Shown here: positions 51,761 to 60,397 of the stretch, piece after piece
Position numbering within the stretch: position 1 is the stretch's first letter
Layout of the letters: each line of letters starts with the position of its first letter
Origin: Hymenobacter metallilatus
GTDB taxonomy: Bacteria > Bacteroidota > Bacteroidia > Cytophagales > Hymenobacteraceae
Length of the DNA: 64,000 nucleotides
Direction: 5' to 3'
NCBI RefSeq assembly: GCF_003944705.1
Contig: NZ_RWIS01000002.1
Location: 248,001-312,000 of the forward strand
Position numbers and translations under genes: made by a program
The notes under the pieces: generated by a model
The model's database searches: none
What the model was told of the DNA's origin: nothing
Seen by the model: the letters and a program-made list of their open reading frames with translations, nothing else

Positions 51761-52654
51761 TTACAGCTTGCCAACCTTCTTGGCTTCCATAATCAGGTCC
51801 TCGTTCATCTTCACGTAGTCGGCATTTTTGTTGTCGAGGGCCAGCTTCTTCGACTGCTCGGCGGCCGTTATGGCGCCTTTGTAATCCTTCATCTTCATGC
51901 GGATTTTAGCCTCCGTGAGCAGGTTCCAGAATTTTGGATCCTTTTCATTGGCCTTTTGCATCCAGGTAAGGGCCTGCTTCAGGTCCTTGTTGCTGTCGAA
52001 GTAGTACACCGCAGCGGCGGCCAAGTCGCCGTTGCTGGGGTTGGCGTTTTTGATGACTTTCTCCTCAATCTGCGCCATCACCTTGGGCTCCACGTCAGTG
52101 ATGATTTTGAACTTGGCCCCGGTCATTTCCCACTGGATGTCCACGGTGGCGGTGGCGGGGGTGAGGTCGGTGAAGTTCATGGTGAAGGTTTCCACTTTAG
52201 TGGGCACCTTGTAGGTTTTGATGGTGAAGCGGGCTACGTCCTCGTCGTCCTTGAAGGCGTCCACGTCGGCGCCCATCTTGGTGCTCTTGTTCAGCACCAC
52301 AATCCACTCGGTTTTGCCGGGGATGGTGTAGAGGCCGTACTCGCCGGCGGGCACCTTTTTGCCCTCGATGGTTACGTCGTCGGAAAACTTGAGGCTGGTG
52401 GTGGCGTTAGCGCCGGTGCGCCACCGCTTGCTGAACGGTACCAGATTGCCAAAAGCCACGCGGCCGCGCAGGCTGGGGCGGGAGTATACTAGCGTAACAT
52501 CGGTGAGGCCCACGCGCTGCTGAATGGTGCTTTTGGGGCTGGCCTGGGGCGTGCTGATCTGGGCCTCGGCGGCGGCGCTCAACAGCAGGCCGCTGACCAA
52601 CAGGGTGGCGCTCAGCGTGCGGGAACTGAACTTGGAAAAAGTCGAAGTAATCAT
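51761..52654 (-). CDS. DUF2911 secreted protein
   Basis: 297 residues, signal peptide (LSATLLVSGLLLSAAAEAQ). DUF2911 domain (about 35-200): VTLVYSRPSLRGRVAFGNLVPFSKRWRTGANATTSLKFSDD and the GEYGLYTIPGKTEWIVVLN strand pair. Then a C-terminal TPR-like helical region (ALTWMQKANEKDPKFWNLLTEAKIRMKMKDYKGAI). Common in Bacteroidota with no known function. Its stop is 13 bases from a long inverted repeat. Confidence 0.93.
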   Translation of the reverse strand: MITSTFSKFSSRTLSATLLVSGLLLSAAAEAQISTPQASPKSTIQQRVGLTDVTLVYSRPSLRGRVAFGNLVPFSKRWRTGANATTSLKFSDDVTIEGKKVPAGEYGLYTIPGKTEWIVVLNKSTKMGADVDAFKDDEDVARFTIKTYKVPTKVETFTMNFTDLTPATATVDIQWEMTGAKFKIITDVEPKVMAQIEEKVIKNANPSNGDLAAAAVYYFDSNKDLKQALTWMQKANEKDPKFWNLLTEAKIRMKMKDYKGAITAAEQSKKLALDNKNADYVKMNEDLIMEAKKVGKL

Positions 52655-52765
52655 TCGTAAGGAGAAAAAGGACGTTGGGAATACGGGGCGAAAGTAGGTA
52701 AAACTGTTTGGGTAACGGGTGCAGAATGTCGGCCTACTGACGGGCGGCGGCCCATTCGGCTGCAG

Positions 52766-53299
52766 CTACTGGTGCTGTTGCGAAATCTGGAGGCGCTCCA
52801 GCAAGGCGGCCACGTCGGCGGCCGTGGCGGGGGCTTGCAGGCGGCGCATATCCAGGTAGTAACAGGCCGCTTCTGATGGATATAATAGGAGCCAGTGCGG
52901 CTGCACCCACACGGCCCGCCGGATCAGGCTCCAGTTGGCAGAAAACTGTCCCCCTACAGTATGGGTAACAAGTTCAGTATCCGTTAGGGTAAAGTCCACG
53001 GGCTGTTGCAGCGTGGCGTTGCGGGCGTAGCCCCGGCGCAGCTGGTAACGCGCCAGTCCCGCGCGAAATACGGCATATAGCACCGCTACGACCAGAAAAA
53101 CCAGGGTGGAGGGTTGGCTTAGCTGGCCGTGCTGGTAGATATCCAGCCCCACACTCAGGCCCAGCAGCCCCACGGCCGCGCCCAGAATCCAGTGGTTGAG
53201 GCGGGTGCGAGGCCGGGTCCGCCAGAGCCGGAAGTTTACGGCCACAAACTCCTCGGCCGTGAGCTGCACGCCGGTCAGCGTAATCGGGGTTGGCTTCAT
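52766..53299 (-). CDS. YcxB-like membrane protein, copy 1
   Basis: 177 residues from ATG 53299, reading MKPTPITLTGVQLTAEEFVAV; the upstream frame belongs to the previous gene out of phase. Two TM helices (WILGAAVGLLGLSVGLDI, LVFLVVAVLYAVF) and a C-terminal cytoplasmic beta domain (FTLTDTELVTHTVGGQFSANWSLIRRAVWVQPHWLLLY), the YcxB-like layout. Function unknown. Overlaps the stop of the upstream gene by one base. Confidence 0.75.
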   Translation of the reverse strand: MKPTPITLTGVQLTAEEFVAVNFRLWRTRPRTRLNHWILGAAVGLLGLSVGLDIYQHGQLSQPSTLVFLVVAVLYAVFRAGLARYQLRRGYARNATLQQPVDFTLTDTELVTHTVGGQFSANWSLIRRAVWVQPHWLLLYPSEAACYYLDMRRLQAPATAADVAALLERLQISQQHQ

Positions 53300-53853
53300 C
53301 AGGAGGCGAAGGTAGCTGCTGGGCCGCTTTCCGTGCGGTAACCAACCAGGGCCAGCACGTCTACTACCGTGTACGGCTCGGGCACGCGGCGTAAATCCAG
53401 GTAGTAGGCGAAGTCGGGACCGGGATAGAGCAACAGCCAGTCGCCTACTTGTTGCACGCGGGTGAGGGAGTGCCAGGGCAGCCGCTGCCAGCCCTGGGGC
53501 CACTGCACAGCCAGGCCGGTTTCGGAAACCCGGAAGCTCAGTGGCCGGGGCTGCGCCCGAAACTCCCGAAACGCCCGCCGATATTCCCACCACTGGTAGA
53601 GCAGCCCCAACCCGGTGAACAGGCTGAAAAATAAAACGTTGCCGAACCAACCTTTAGGCTTGAGCGCCACGGAGCCACCGACCGCCGCGCCCAGCAACCC
53701 CAGCCACAGCGCCATCTTCCGCTTCCAGGGATCAGACGTAGCCGGCTTTTGCTGGTTAGCTAGCTCCGGGTACCGCCGCCGCTCCTGCGCCTGATGAATC
53801 TGCTGGTACTCCGGGAAAGTGGGCGGGGTGGCGGGGAGGTGAATGGGAGACAT
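53299..53853 (-). CDS. YcxB-like membrane protein, copy 2
   Basis: 184 residues. Two TM helices near the middle (MALWLGLLGAAVGGSVA, VLFFSLFTGLGLLYQ) and a C-terminal beta domain ending in a strand array (LSFRVSETGLAVQWPQGWQRLPWHSLTRVQQVGDWLLLYPGPDFAYYLDLRRV). The same domain pattern as the downstream gene; sequence identity is concentrated in the 'hydrophobic LLLYP...YYLD' C-terminal block (both have W(L)LLYP and YYLDMRR/YYLDLRR). TGATG overlap implies translational coupling and probably a shared complex. Confidence 0.7.
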   Translation of the reverse strand: MSPIHLPATPPTFPEYQQIHQAQERRRYPELANQQKPATSDPWKRKMALWLGLLGAAVGGSVALKPKGWFGNVLFFSLFTGLGLLYQWWEYRRAFREFRAQPRPLSFRVSETGLAVQWPQGWQRLPWHSLTRVQQVGDWLLLYPGPDFAYYLDLRRVPEPYTVVDVLALVGYRTESGPAATFAS

Positions 53854-53860
53854 TAGGTGG

Positions 53861-54472
53861 TTATTCTATTTCTGTCATGAGCGAGAACCGGTGTATGCCA
53901 CGTTGCTCAAATAACCTGAACACTTGCTTCACTTGTGAAGCTGCCATTCTTTCATCTAAGCGTAAGTAGCACCTCACCCCGAAAGGGCCATAAAACGGGT
54001 TCAATTCGGGAGCCTTGAGTTTAGCCGCTTCGATGTACGCCGACAACTCATGGACTGGTATGCCTACCTGTACTACTTGTTTACGGTCGGCTACCGGTAT
54101 ATTGAGATAAGCGGGCAGCAGCTTCACCGGTAACCCGATGTAAGGTAGAGAAAGTAGCTCCCGGCGTTGAGCAGCGTTCAGCTGTATGCCTTGCTGTGCG
54201 GCTACGTATTCTACGTAGCTACTTTGGGCAGAAGGGTACTTGGCGTACATATAAATTCGGCCAGCAACGTCTTCCGTTATTCTAATGTCAGGATAGCTAT
54301 CTGCTTCCAGATTACAAACAGAAGTAACGTTCGAACTCGGGAGATGCACAACGGGTAAATCATCCGCAAACTTAGCCGACGACATAAACAAAGTGCTCAG
54401 CAGCAACAGCAGCCCGCCCCACAGCCCCAGCTCCGGCCGCAGCAACTCGATACGTGGTAGTCTGGTTTGCAT
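53861..54472 (-). CDS. ExbD-like single-TM protein, divergent
   Basis: 203 residues. N-terminal cytoplasmic stub, one TM helix (LGLWGGLLLLLSTLFMSSA, about 15-33), then a periplasmic domain. The C-terminal stretch (VRCYLRLDERMAASQVKQVFRLFEQRGIHRFSLMTEIE) resembles ExbD/TolR, whose conserved ending has a D/R pair, a helix and rf.L.T. The conserved TM Asp of ExbD is not seen, so it may not be part of a proton-driven motor. No ExbB partner is nearby. It is more AT-rich than its neighbours. Its stop is 7 bases from the YcxB-like gene. Confidence 0.45.
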   Translation of the reverse strand: MQTRLPRIELLRPELGLWGGLLLLLSTLFMSSAKFADDLPVVHLPSSNVTSVCNLEADSYPDIRITEDVAGRIYMYAKYPSAQSSYVEYVAAQQGIQLNAAQRRELLSLPYIGLPVKLLPAYLNIPVADRKQVVQVGIPVHELSAYIEAAKLKAPELNPFYGPFGVRCYLRLDERMAASQVKQVFRLFEQRGIHRFSLMTEIE

Positions 54473-54518
54473 GGTGGGGTAGTGGGTTGCTGGCTACGTT
54501 TGGCGGAATATAACGTAA

Positions 54519-54547
54519 AACGGGCCCCTATAGAAGTGGGGCCCGTT
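54519..54547 (-). terminator. Intrinsic terminator after the ABC exporter
   Basis: 10-bp perfect stem (AACGGGCCCC, 54519-54528, against 54538-54547) with a 9-base loop. Read leftward it is followed by a T-run. About 90 bases beyond the exporter stop (54637). Confidence 0.8.
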
Positions 54548-54588
54548 GGTGTAGTGTTTCTTGAGAAGATCAAGAAGGCTTGGTATGG

Positions 54589-54611
54589 GCCGGAGCGCAG
54601 TTCCGGGGTAC
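54589..54611. repeat. Diverged single arm of the 35759-35853 repeat
   Basis: GCCGGAGCGCAGTTCCGGGG followed by TAC matches the right arm at 35831-35853 at about 19 of 23 bases. No partner arm is present. Confidence 0.6.
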
Positions 54612-54636
54612 ACGTTCTGTGGTATAACTCCGCGCC

Positions 54637-56463
54637 TTACGTCAACTCAAACTGCAGCTTCAGCAAGTTGGCGTAGAGGCCGTTGTCGAACTGGGCCAGC
54701 TCGTCGTGAGTGCCCTGCTCTACAATGCGGCCTCCGTCAATAACCAAGATCTTGTCTACTTTGCGGATGGTGCTGAGGCGGTGGGCAATGATGATGCTGG
54801 TGCGATTCTGCATCAGCTCGTCCATGGCGCTTTGTACCAGCTTTTCGCTTTCAGAGTCCAGGGAAGAGGTGGCCTCGTCGAGGATGAGGATGGCTGGATT
54901 CTTCAGGATGGCGCGGGCAATGGCAATGCGTTGGCGCTGTCCGCCCGAGAGCTTAATGCCCCGCTCACCCACCAGCGTATCCAGCCCCTCGGGGAAGGAA
55001 CTGATGAACTGCCAGGCATTGGCCTTCCGAGCTGCCTCAATAATCTCCTCATCGGGGGCCGTAACTTTGCCGTAGGCAATATTTTCGCGGATGCTGCCCC
55101 CGAACAGAATGGTTTCCTGCGGCACAATACCAATGTGGCGGCGCAGCTCCGTCAGGTCGTAGTGGCGAATGTCCCGCCCGTCTACGAGTATCTGGCCGCT
55201 GCTTAGCTCGTAAAACTGCATCAGCAGCTGCACAATGGTGCTCTTGCCCGCACCCGAGGGGCCCACCAGCGCAATCTTCTCGCCAGCCTGAATCCCGAAG
55301 CTGATGTCGTTGAGCACAGCCAGATCGGGGCGGGTGGGGTAACGGAACTGCACATGCTCATACTCGATGTTGCCCTGTAGCTGTACGGGCTGCGCGCCGG
55401 GCTGGTGGGTGGGCTCGGTGGGCTCGTCCAGCATTTCCAGAATCCGCTCCGAAGCGCCCAGTGTGCTCTGCACCTTACCATATAACTCACCCAGGCCTGC
55501 CACCGAAGCTCCAATGAACATCGTGTATAATGCAAATTGGGTCAGGTCGCCAATGGTCATCTGACCGGCCTGCACTAATGTAGCCGCACGCCACAGCACC
55601 AGTACAATACCGCCGAATAAGCCAATAATGACGAACGACACAAAGCCGCCACGGTAGAGGTTGCTTTTCAGGGCGGCCCGCACAGTATTGGTTAGGGAGG
55701 AGGTGTAGCGCTGGGTTTCAAACTGCTCGTTGGTAAAGGCCTTCACCGTGTTAATGCCCTGCAGGGTTTCCTCTACGATGACGTTGGTCTTGGCCAGCTC
55801 GTCCTGGGTAGTTTTGGCAAGCCCCCGGATTTTCCGGCCGAACACCATGGCCAGCACCACAATCGGTGGGAACGTCAGCAGCATGAACATCGACAACTTC
55901 ACCGACACTATCATGATGAATACAACGCCAGCCAGCAACGTTGTCACCTGCCGGAACAGCTCGGCCAGCGTCAGGGAAAACGAATCCTGGATAATGCCTA
56001 CGTCAGAAGTGATGCGCGAAGTAATGGCGCCTACGCGGTTTTTCTCAAAATACGGAATAGGCAGCTTTACGAACTTGCGGTAGAGCGCCTGCCGGATGTC
56101 GCGCACCGTGAACTCGCTCACCTGCGTGAAAAACCAGATGCGCCCGAACGAAAACAGTCCCTGCAACAAAATCAGCACCCCAAAGCCTAGAGCAATCTGG
56201 TTGATGGAAACCGCCCTACCATTGGGCAATAGTACAGGGTTATTGCTGGCTGCATCGGCTAGTTTGCCAATCAGCCACGGAAAGGCCATGGTGCTAGCGC
56301 TGGACAGTGTGAGCAGCACCGTACCTATAATGAACTTGGTGCGGTAGGGCAGCGTGAAGCGGAAAATCCGCAGACCTTGCTGAAAACTCTCCTTGGTAAG
56401 CTTGACCTTGGGGGCATCACTGCCTGCCTGGCCACTGGTATTCATTCCGCTTCTGGCTGCCAT
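54637..56463 (-). CDS. ABC exporter, fused permease/ATPase (MsbA-like)
   Basis: 608 residues. Six TM helices (about 35-340: FIIGTVLLTLSSASTMAFPWLIG and more), then a nucleotide-binding domain: Walker A GPSGAGKST (about 420), signature LSGGQRQRIAIARAIL (about 520), Walker B ILILDEATSSLDS and the switch His in IIAHRLSTI. A half-transporter expected to dimerise and export a hydrophobic substrate (lipid or drug) using ATP. No dedicated substrate gene nearby. The Walker B Glu and all key residues are intact. Confidence 0.95.
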   Translation of the reverse strand: MAARSGMNTSGQAGSDAPKVKLTKESFQQGLRIFRFTLPYRTKFIIGTVLLTLSSASTMAFPWLIGKLADAASNNPVLLPNGRAVSINQIALGFGVLILLQGLFSFGRIWFFTQVSEFTVRDIRQALYRKFVKLPIPYFEKNRVGAITSRITSDVGIIQDSFSLTLAELFRQVTTLLAGVVFIMIVSVKLSMFMLLTFPPIVVLAMVFGRKIRGLAKTTQDELAKTNVIVEETLQGINTVKAFTNEQFETQRYTSSLTNTVRAALKSNLYRGGFVSFVIIGLFGGIVLVLWRAATLVQAGQMTIGDLTQFALYTMFIGASVAGLGELYGKVQSTLGASERILEMLDEPTEPTHQPGAQPVQLQGNIEYEHVQFRYPTRPDLAVLNDISFGIQAGEKIALVGPSGAGKSTIVQLLMQFYELSSGQILVDGRDIRHYDLTELRRHIGIVPQETILFGGSIRENIAYGKVTAPDEEIIEAARKANAWQFISSFPEGLDTLVGERGIKLSGGQRQRIAIARAILKNPAILILDEATSSLDSESEKLVQSAMDELMQNRTSIIIAHRLSTIRKVDKILVIDGGRIVEQGTHDELAQFDNGLYANLLKLQFELT

Positions 56464-56472
56464 GTGTTTAAG

Positions 56473-56570
56473 TAGGAGCTAGGAGTCAGGAGCCAGGAGC
56501 CAGAAGGAAAATCTGAATGACAAATTCGTCGCCAGATTCCTGCCTTCTACCTCCTAGCTCCCAGCTCCTT
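56473..56570. repeat. Degenerate inverted repeat (AGGAGCTAGGAG type)
   Basis: Arms about 56473-56515 and 56532-56570, made of AGGAG(C/T) units; they are inverted copies at roughly 80% with short insertions. The spacer is only 16 bases. It lies between the ABC exporter start and the TonB_C gene end and includes the stop codon of the latter on its edge. Confidence 0.6.
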
Positions 56571-57049
56571 TATTCAAATTTATTCTTCCCCTGCTCCACC
56601 TTCAGGCCCTCGGAGTTACCGAAGGGGATGGGCAGGCGCACCTGGGTGGCAATGGGCTGACCCTGACGGGTAGCCGGTTTCCAGGCCGGCATCTGGCCCA
56701 GCACCCGCAGCGCCTCCGTGTCGCACTCAGGGCTGAGGGGCTGCACCACCGAGGGGTTGGTGAGGTGGCCGTCGGCTTCTACCGTAAAGGTCATCACCAC
56801 GTTGCCGCTGATTTGCTTGACGCTGGCCGCCTCCGGATACTTTAAGTTTTGCTGAAAAAACGTGCTCAAGGCTTGTACTCCCCCCGGAAACTGGGGAGGC
56901 ACATCGGGGCGGTTAGGAGCGGGCCGGGCCTGGGCTTGCATACGGCCCGGCTGCAACGTAATGGGTTGCTTGGGAGCCGGTGTTTGCTGGGCCTGGGCCG
57001 CCTGGGCCAACAAAGTTAGCAGCACAAAGATGAAGAAAGCATGTTTCAT
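56570..57049 (-). CDS. Secreted TonB C-terminal domain protein
   Basis: 159 residues from ATG 57049, signal peptide (MKHAFFIFVLLTLLAQAAQAQ). After a Pro/Gln-rich linker (about 22-50) the TonB_C domain fills the rest: FPGGVQALSTFFQQNLKYPEAA, GNVVMTFTVEADGHL, DTEALRVLGQMPAWKPATRQGQPIATQVRLPIPF. Canonical TonB has an N-terminal TM anchor that contacts ExbB/ExbD; here a cleavable signal replaces it, so it cannot be a normal energy transducer. It may act as a soluble domain in the periplasm. Confidence 0.85.
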   Translation of the reverse strand: MKHAFFIFVLLTLLAQAAQAQQTPAPKQPITLQPGRMQAQARPAPNRPDVPPQFPGGVQALSTFFQQNLKYPEAASVKQISGNVVMTFTVEADGHLTNPSVVQPLSPECDTEALRVLGQMPAWKPATRQGQPIATQVRLPIPFGNSEGLKVEQGKNKFE

Positions 57050-57091
57050 AGGGTAGGCAAGGTTGGGAGTGTCAAGTGCTAAGTGGTTGGT

Positions 57092-57178
57092 AGTGAGTAG
57101 TAAGTTCAGTGCAGGTTGTAGATATCCTGGCACTTATCAGCCTACACTGAATACTCACTACTAACTACTCACTACTAC
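57092..57178. repeat. Degenerate inverted repeat (TAGTGAGTAGT type)
   Basis: AGTGAGTAGT-type units at about 57085-57115 are repeated in inverted form at about 57143-57178 (ACTCACTACTAACTACTC). It lies in the space between the TonB_C gene and the SSS symporter stop. Confidence 0.55.
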
Positions 57179-57205
57179 ACAAAGGTACGCCTCCCTTAAC
57201 AACGC

Positions 57206-58687
57206 CTAGGCCACGGGGTTCAATTCCAGGTTGCGGGGGCGCGAAATTGCCAGCAAACCCAGGAAGGTAATCAGGCCGTTAAGCATCAGAATCTCGAAGC
57301 CGAACTCATAGCCCCACCAGGCTTTGGAGTTGGCGTTGATAAACCACGTAAGCAGCGGGGCCACCACGCACACGGGCAGCACCAGCTTATCGGTGAGGCC
57401 GCGGCTGGTGAAGATGCCGAACGAAAACAGCCCCAGCAGCGGCCCGTAGGTGTAGCCCGCCGCCTTAAACACGGAGGTAATCACGCTCTGGTCGTTAATG
57501 GCCCGGAAAATCAGAATGATGATGATGAGCACGATGGAGAAGCCGAAGTGCGTGGCCTGACGCAACTGCTTCTGTTTGGCTTCGTCGTACTGCTTGATAT
57601 CGAGCATGTCCACGCAAAACGAGGTGGTCAGGGCCGTGAGGGCCGAGTCGGCGGAGGCGTAAGTCACGGCAATGATGCCCAGGATGAATACGATGCCGGC
57701 AAACAGCGAGAAATGGTTGGTGGCCAGCAGCGGAAACACATTGTCGCCGATAACCTTGCCGGTGGCCGGGTTCAGAGGCAGCTGAATGCCCTTGGCGGCG
57801 GCAAACTGGTAGAGCAGCACGCCCAGCGAGAGGAAGAACACATTCACCACCACAATGGCCAGCGTAAACCAGAACATGTTTTTCTGGGCGTCGGGCAGGC
57901 TGCGGCAGCTCAGGTTTTTCTGCATCATATCCTGGTCGAGGCCCGTCATAACGATGGTGATGAAGGCCCCCGAGGCAAACTGCTTCCAGAAGAACTTGTC
58001 GTCCTTGGGGTCGGAGAAGTAAATCTGCGACATGGTGCTTTCCTTCACCGTTTTCACCAGCCCGGCAAAGCCTAGGTTCAGCTCATCGGCCATCAGGTAA
58101 ATGCTCACGCCCACGCACACGAGCATGGCCATGGTCTGGAAAGTATCGGTCCAGAGGATGGTTTTGAGCCCGCCCCGGAAGGTGTAGAGGTAAATCAGGA
58201 AAATGCTGACCGTCACCGTCACGGCAAACGGCACGCCCAGCCCATCAAACACGGCAAACTGCAGCACGCCCGCCACCAGAAACAGCCGGAATGCCGCGCC
58301 CACGGCCCGGGAAATCAGGAAAAACAGCGCCCCCGTCTTGTAGCTCCAGAACCCAAACCGCTGCTCCAGGTAGGTGTAGATGCTCACCAGCCGCAGGCGG
58401 TAATACAGCGGCATGAGTACGGTGCCAATTACCAGGTAGCCCACAATGTAGCCCAGCACCACGGCCATGTAACTCCAGCTCTGGGAGGCCACCATGCCGG
58501 GGATGGAAATGAACGTGACCCCCGACAGTGAAGTGCCAATCATGGCAAAGGCCACCATGTACCAGGGCGCATTGCGGTTGGCTATAAAAAACGACTCACT
58601 GGTGGCCTTGCGGGAAGTGAGGTAAGCAATGATGATGAGGACGACGAAATAGCCCGCAATCAGGCTCAAAACGAGGGTGGGGGACAT
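57206..58687 (-). CDS. Sodium/solute symporter (SSS family), second copy
   Basis: 493 residues, 13 TM type. Landmarks: NAPWYMVAFAMIGTSLSGVTFISIPGM (sodium site, about 40-65), LPLYYRLRLVSIYTYLEQRFGFWSYKTGALFFLISRAVGA, FRGGLKTILWTDTFQTMAML and LDQDMMQKNLSCRSLPDAQKN. It lacks the long hydrophilic insert of the other copy (49918-51603) and is not its close duplicate. Substrate unknown; monocistronic. Confidence 0.93.
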   Translation of the reverse strand: MSPTLVLSLIAGYFVVLIIIAYLTSRKATSESFFIANRNAPWYMVAFAMIGTSLSGVTFISIPGMVASQSWSYMAVVLGYIVGYLVIGTVLMPLYYRLRLVSIYTYLEQRFGFWSYKTGALFFLISRAVGAAFRLFLVAGVLQFAVFDGLGVPFAVTVTVSIFLIYLYTFRGGLKTILWTDTFQTMAMLVCVGVSIYLMADELNLGFAGLVKTVKESTMSQIYFSDPKDDKFFWKQFASGAFITIVMTGLDQDMMQKNLSCRSLPDAQKNMFWFTLAIVVVNVFFLSLGVLLYQFAAAKGIQLPLNPATGKVIGDNVFPLLATNHFSLFAGIVFILGIIAVTYASADSALTALTTSFCVDMLDIKQYDEAKQKQLRQATHFGFSIVLIIIILIFRAINDQSVITSVFKAAGYTYGPLLGLFSFGIFTSRGLTDKLVLPVCVVAPLLTWFINANSKAWWGYEFGFEILMLNGLITFLGLLAISRPRNLELNPVA

Positions 58688-58691
58688 TTTT

Positions 58692-58826
58692 TTGAGCTAT
58701 TGGGTGTTAGCTGTTGGCTGTTAGCTTTTCGGACGGAGAAGGGTGAACCCCTCTTGCCATGCATTGAACATTGCAACAGAACGTCAAAGCTAACAGCTAA
58801 TAGCCAAAAGCTAATAGCCCAATCAA
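58692..58826. repeat. Inverted repeat (GTTAGCTGTTGGCT type)
   Basis: Left arm 58692-58728 and right arm 58786-58826 are inverted copies with small gaps, made of TTAGCT-containing units. The right arm reaches to the stop codon of the TolC-like gene. The same units, non-inverted, occur at 21141-21180. Confidence 0.65.
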
Positions 58827-60389
58827 CTACTCCGGGCGGAGGGTGCGGGTACCGGCGTAGTAGTAAAGTTCTGCCAAGGCCTTCTCGTAGCTGGCCCGCA
58901 TACTTTCCTGTTTCAGGCGCAGGTCAATAAGCTTGGTTTCGCGGGCATTCACGAGGAAGATGGTGCTTTCGCCCAGCTCGAACTTCTGTAGCTCGGCTGC
59001 CAGCAGCACCCGCTGGTTGGCAATGGCCTGGGCCTGTACCGCCAGCTGGCGCTCGTAGGCCTTGAGCGTGTTGTACTTGGCTCCCACCTGGTTGGTAATC
59101 ACGCGGCGGCTGTTTTGCTGCTCCAGGTTGGCGTCCTGCACCTTCAGGCGGGTTTGCCAGAGCTTGCCCCGCTCTTTGCGCAGAAACAGCGGAAAGGCAA
59201 AGTCTACGCCCACTTTGTAATTGTCCCGGCCGAAGTCGTAATACGCCGGTACCTCGGGGCGGTAAAAGTCGCCGCGGCTGAGCAGGTAGCCGCTCACGTT
59301 GATGGTAGGCTTGAGCAGCTCGCGCCGGTATCGTTCTTCCACGCCCAGCTGCCGGATTTTGGCATCCAGCTTGAGCAGGGTGGGGTGGCGGTTGGTGGCG
59401 AAATCCAGCAATTGCTCAAAGCTGGCCGAATCGAGGGGCGTCAGGGGAGGCGTTTGGGGAACGGCATACGCCGGCAGCTCCACCGGCTGGCCGTCCTTGT
59501 TCCAGAGGTGGTTGGAGAGCAGCAGGCGGGCGTTCTGCAGCTCTACCCGCAGTTGCTCGTACTGCACCTGCCGGTCCTGCACCGTAATCTGGGCTTCTAC
59601 TGAATCGACGGGGGCTTGGTCACCGAGCTGGGCCCGGCGGCTGGTACCCCGGAACCGGGTTTCGGCCAGCTCAATGCCTTCCTGAATCAGCAGCATCTGC
59701 TGGTAGGTATAGTACCAGTTCCAGTAATCCTGAGCTGCCTGCAGCCACACCTCGTTGATCTGCTTCACCCGTTCGGCCTCGGCGGCGTCCACCAGTATAC
59801 GGGCCTGGCGCAGGGTGCTGCGGCGCTCATCAATGAGCAGGCCCTGCCCCAGGGGCACCGAGAGGCCCGCTACTGCCAGCCCCCGGAGCGGGGTGCGGTA
59901 TTCGGGGTTGACGTAGGTGCCCACCATCCGGTCGTAGCCCACCTTCAAATCGATGCCGCCGGGCCATACGGGTACTTTCAGCTCATTGGCCCAGTTATTA
60001 TAATAATCGGTGCCGCCAAAAATCTTGCGGTCAAACCCCGAGCCCAGCTTGGGGTCGAAGCCGCCCCGGGCCTGCTGCACCTGGGCGCGGGCGTCGTCGC
60101 TGAGCAGGGCTGCCTGCTTTACCACCGGGTGGGTGGTAAATACCAGGTCGGCTAGGTCCTGCAACGAGAATACGCGGGCCGTATCCGTGGGCAGTCGGTC
60201 TGGTGCCAGCTGGCGGGTTTGCAGCGGGGCCGCCTCCAGCCCGGGCTTCTGGGTAGGCAGGCGAGGGTCCTGGGCCTGTAGGGGGGCGCTGCCCAACAAG
60301 CCACCCAGCACCAGCAGGGCTGGGCGGGCGGCCAGTGAGCGAGGAAGGAAGGCGGCGGTCAGGCGCCGGAATACACGCGGGAACGACAT
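58827..60389 (-). CDS. TolC-family outer membrane protein (type I-like operon)
   Basis: 520 residues from ATG 60389. Signal peptide region (LAARPALLVLGGLLGSAPLQAQ), a linker, then the outer membrane efflux domain from FSLQDLADLVFTTHPVVKQAALLSDDARAQVQQARGGFDPKL (about 75-120) through to a final helix ending YYYAGTRTL. Start 8 bases after the HlyD-like gene stop (60398), so the pair are co-translated. It provides the outer membrane channel for the neighbouring ABC-TMD/HlyD system. More distantly related to the RND TolC at 2040-3464. Confidence 0.92.
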   Translation of the reverse strand: MSFPRVFRRLTAAFLPRSLAARPALLVLGGLLGSAPLQAQDPRLPTQKPGLEAAPLQTRQLAPDRLPTDTARVFSLQDLADLVFTTHPVVKQAALLSDDARAQVQQARGGFDPKLGSGFDRKIFGGTDYYNNWANELKVPVWPGGIDLKVGYDRMVGTYVNPEYRTPLRGLAVAGLSVPLGQGLLIDERRSTLRQARILVDAAEAERVKQINEVWLQAAQDYWNWYYTYQQMLLIQEGIELAETRFRGTSRRAQLGDQAPVDSVEAQITVQDRQVQYEQLRVELQNARLLLSNHLWNKDGQPVELPAYAVPQTPPLTPLDSASFEQLLDFATNRHPTLLKLDAKIRQLGVEERYRRELLKPTINVSGYLLSRGDFYRPEVPAYYDFGRDNYKVGVDFAFPLFLRKERGKLWQTRLKVQDANLEQQNSRRVITNQVGAKYNTLKAYERQLAVQAQAIANQRVLLAAELQKFELGESTIFLVNARETKLIDLRLKQESMRASYEKALAELYYYAGTRTLRPE

Positions 60390-60397
60390 GGGCACTG

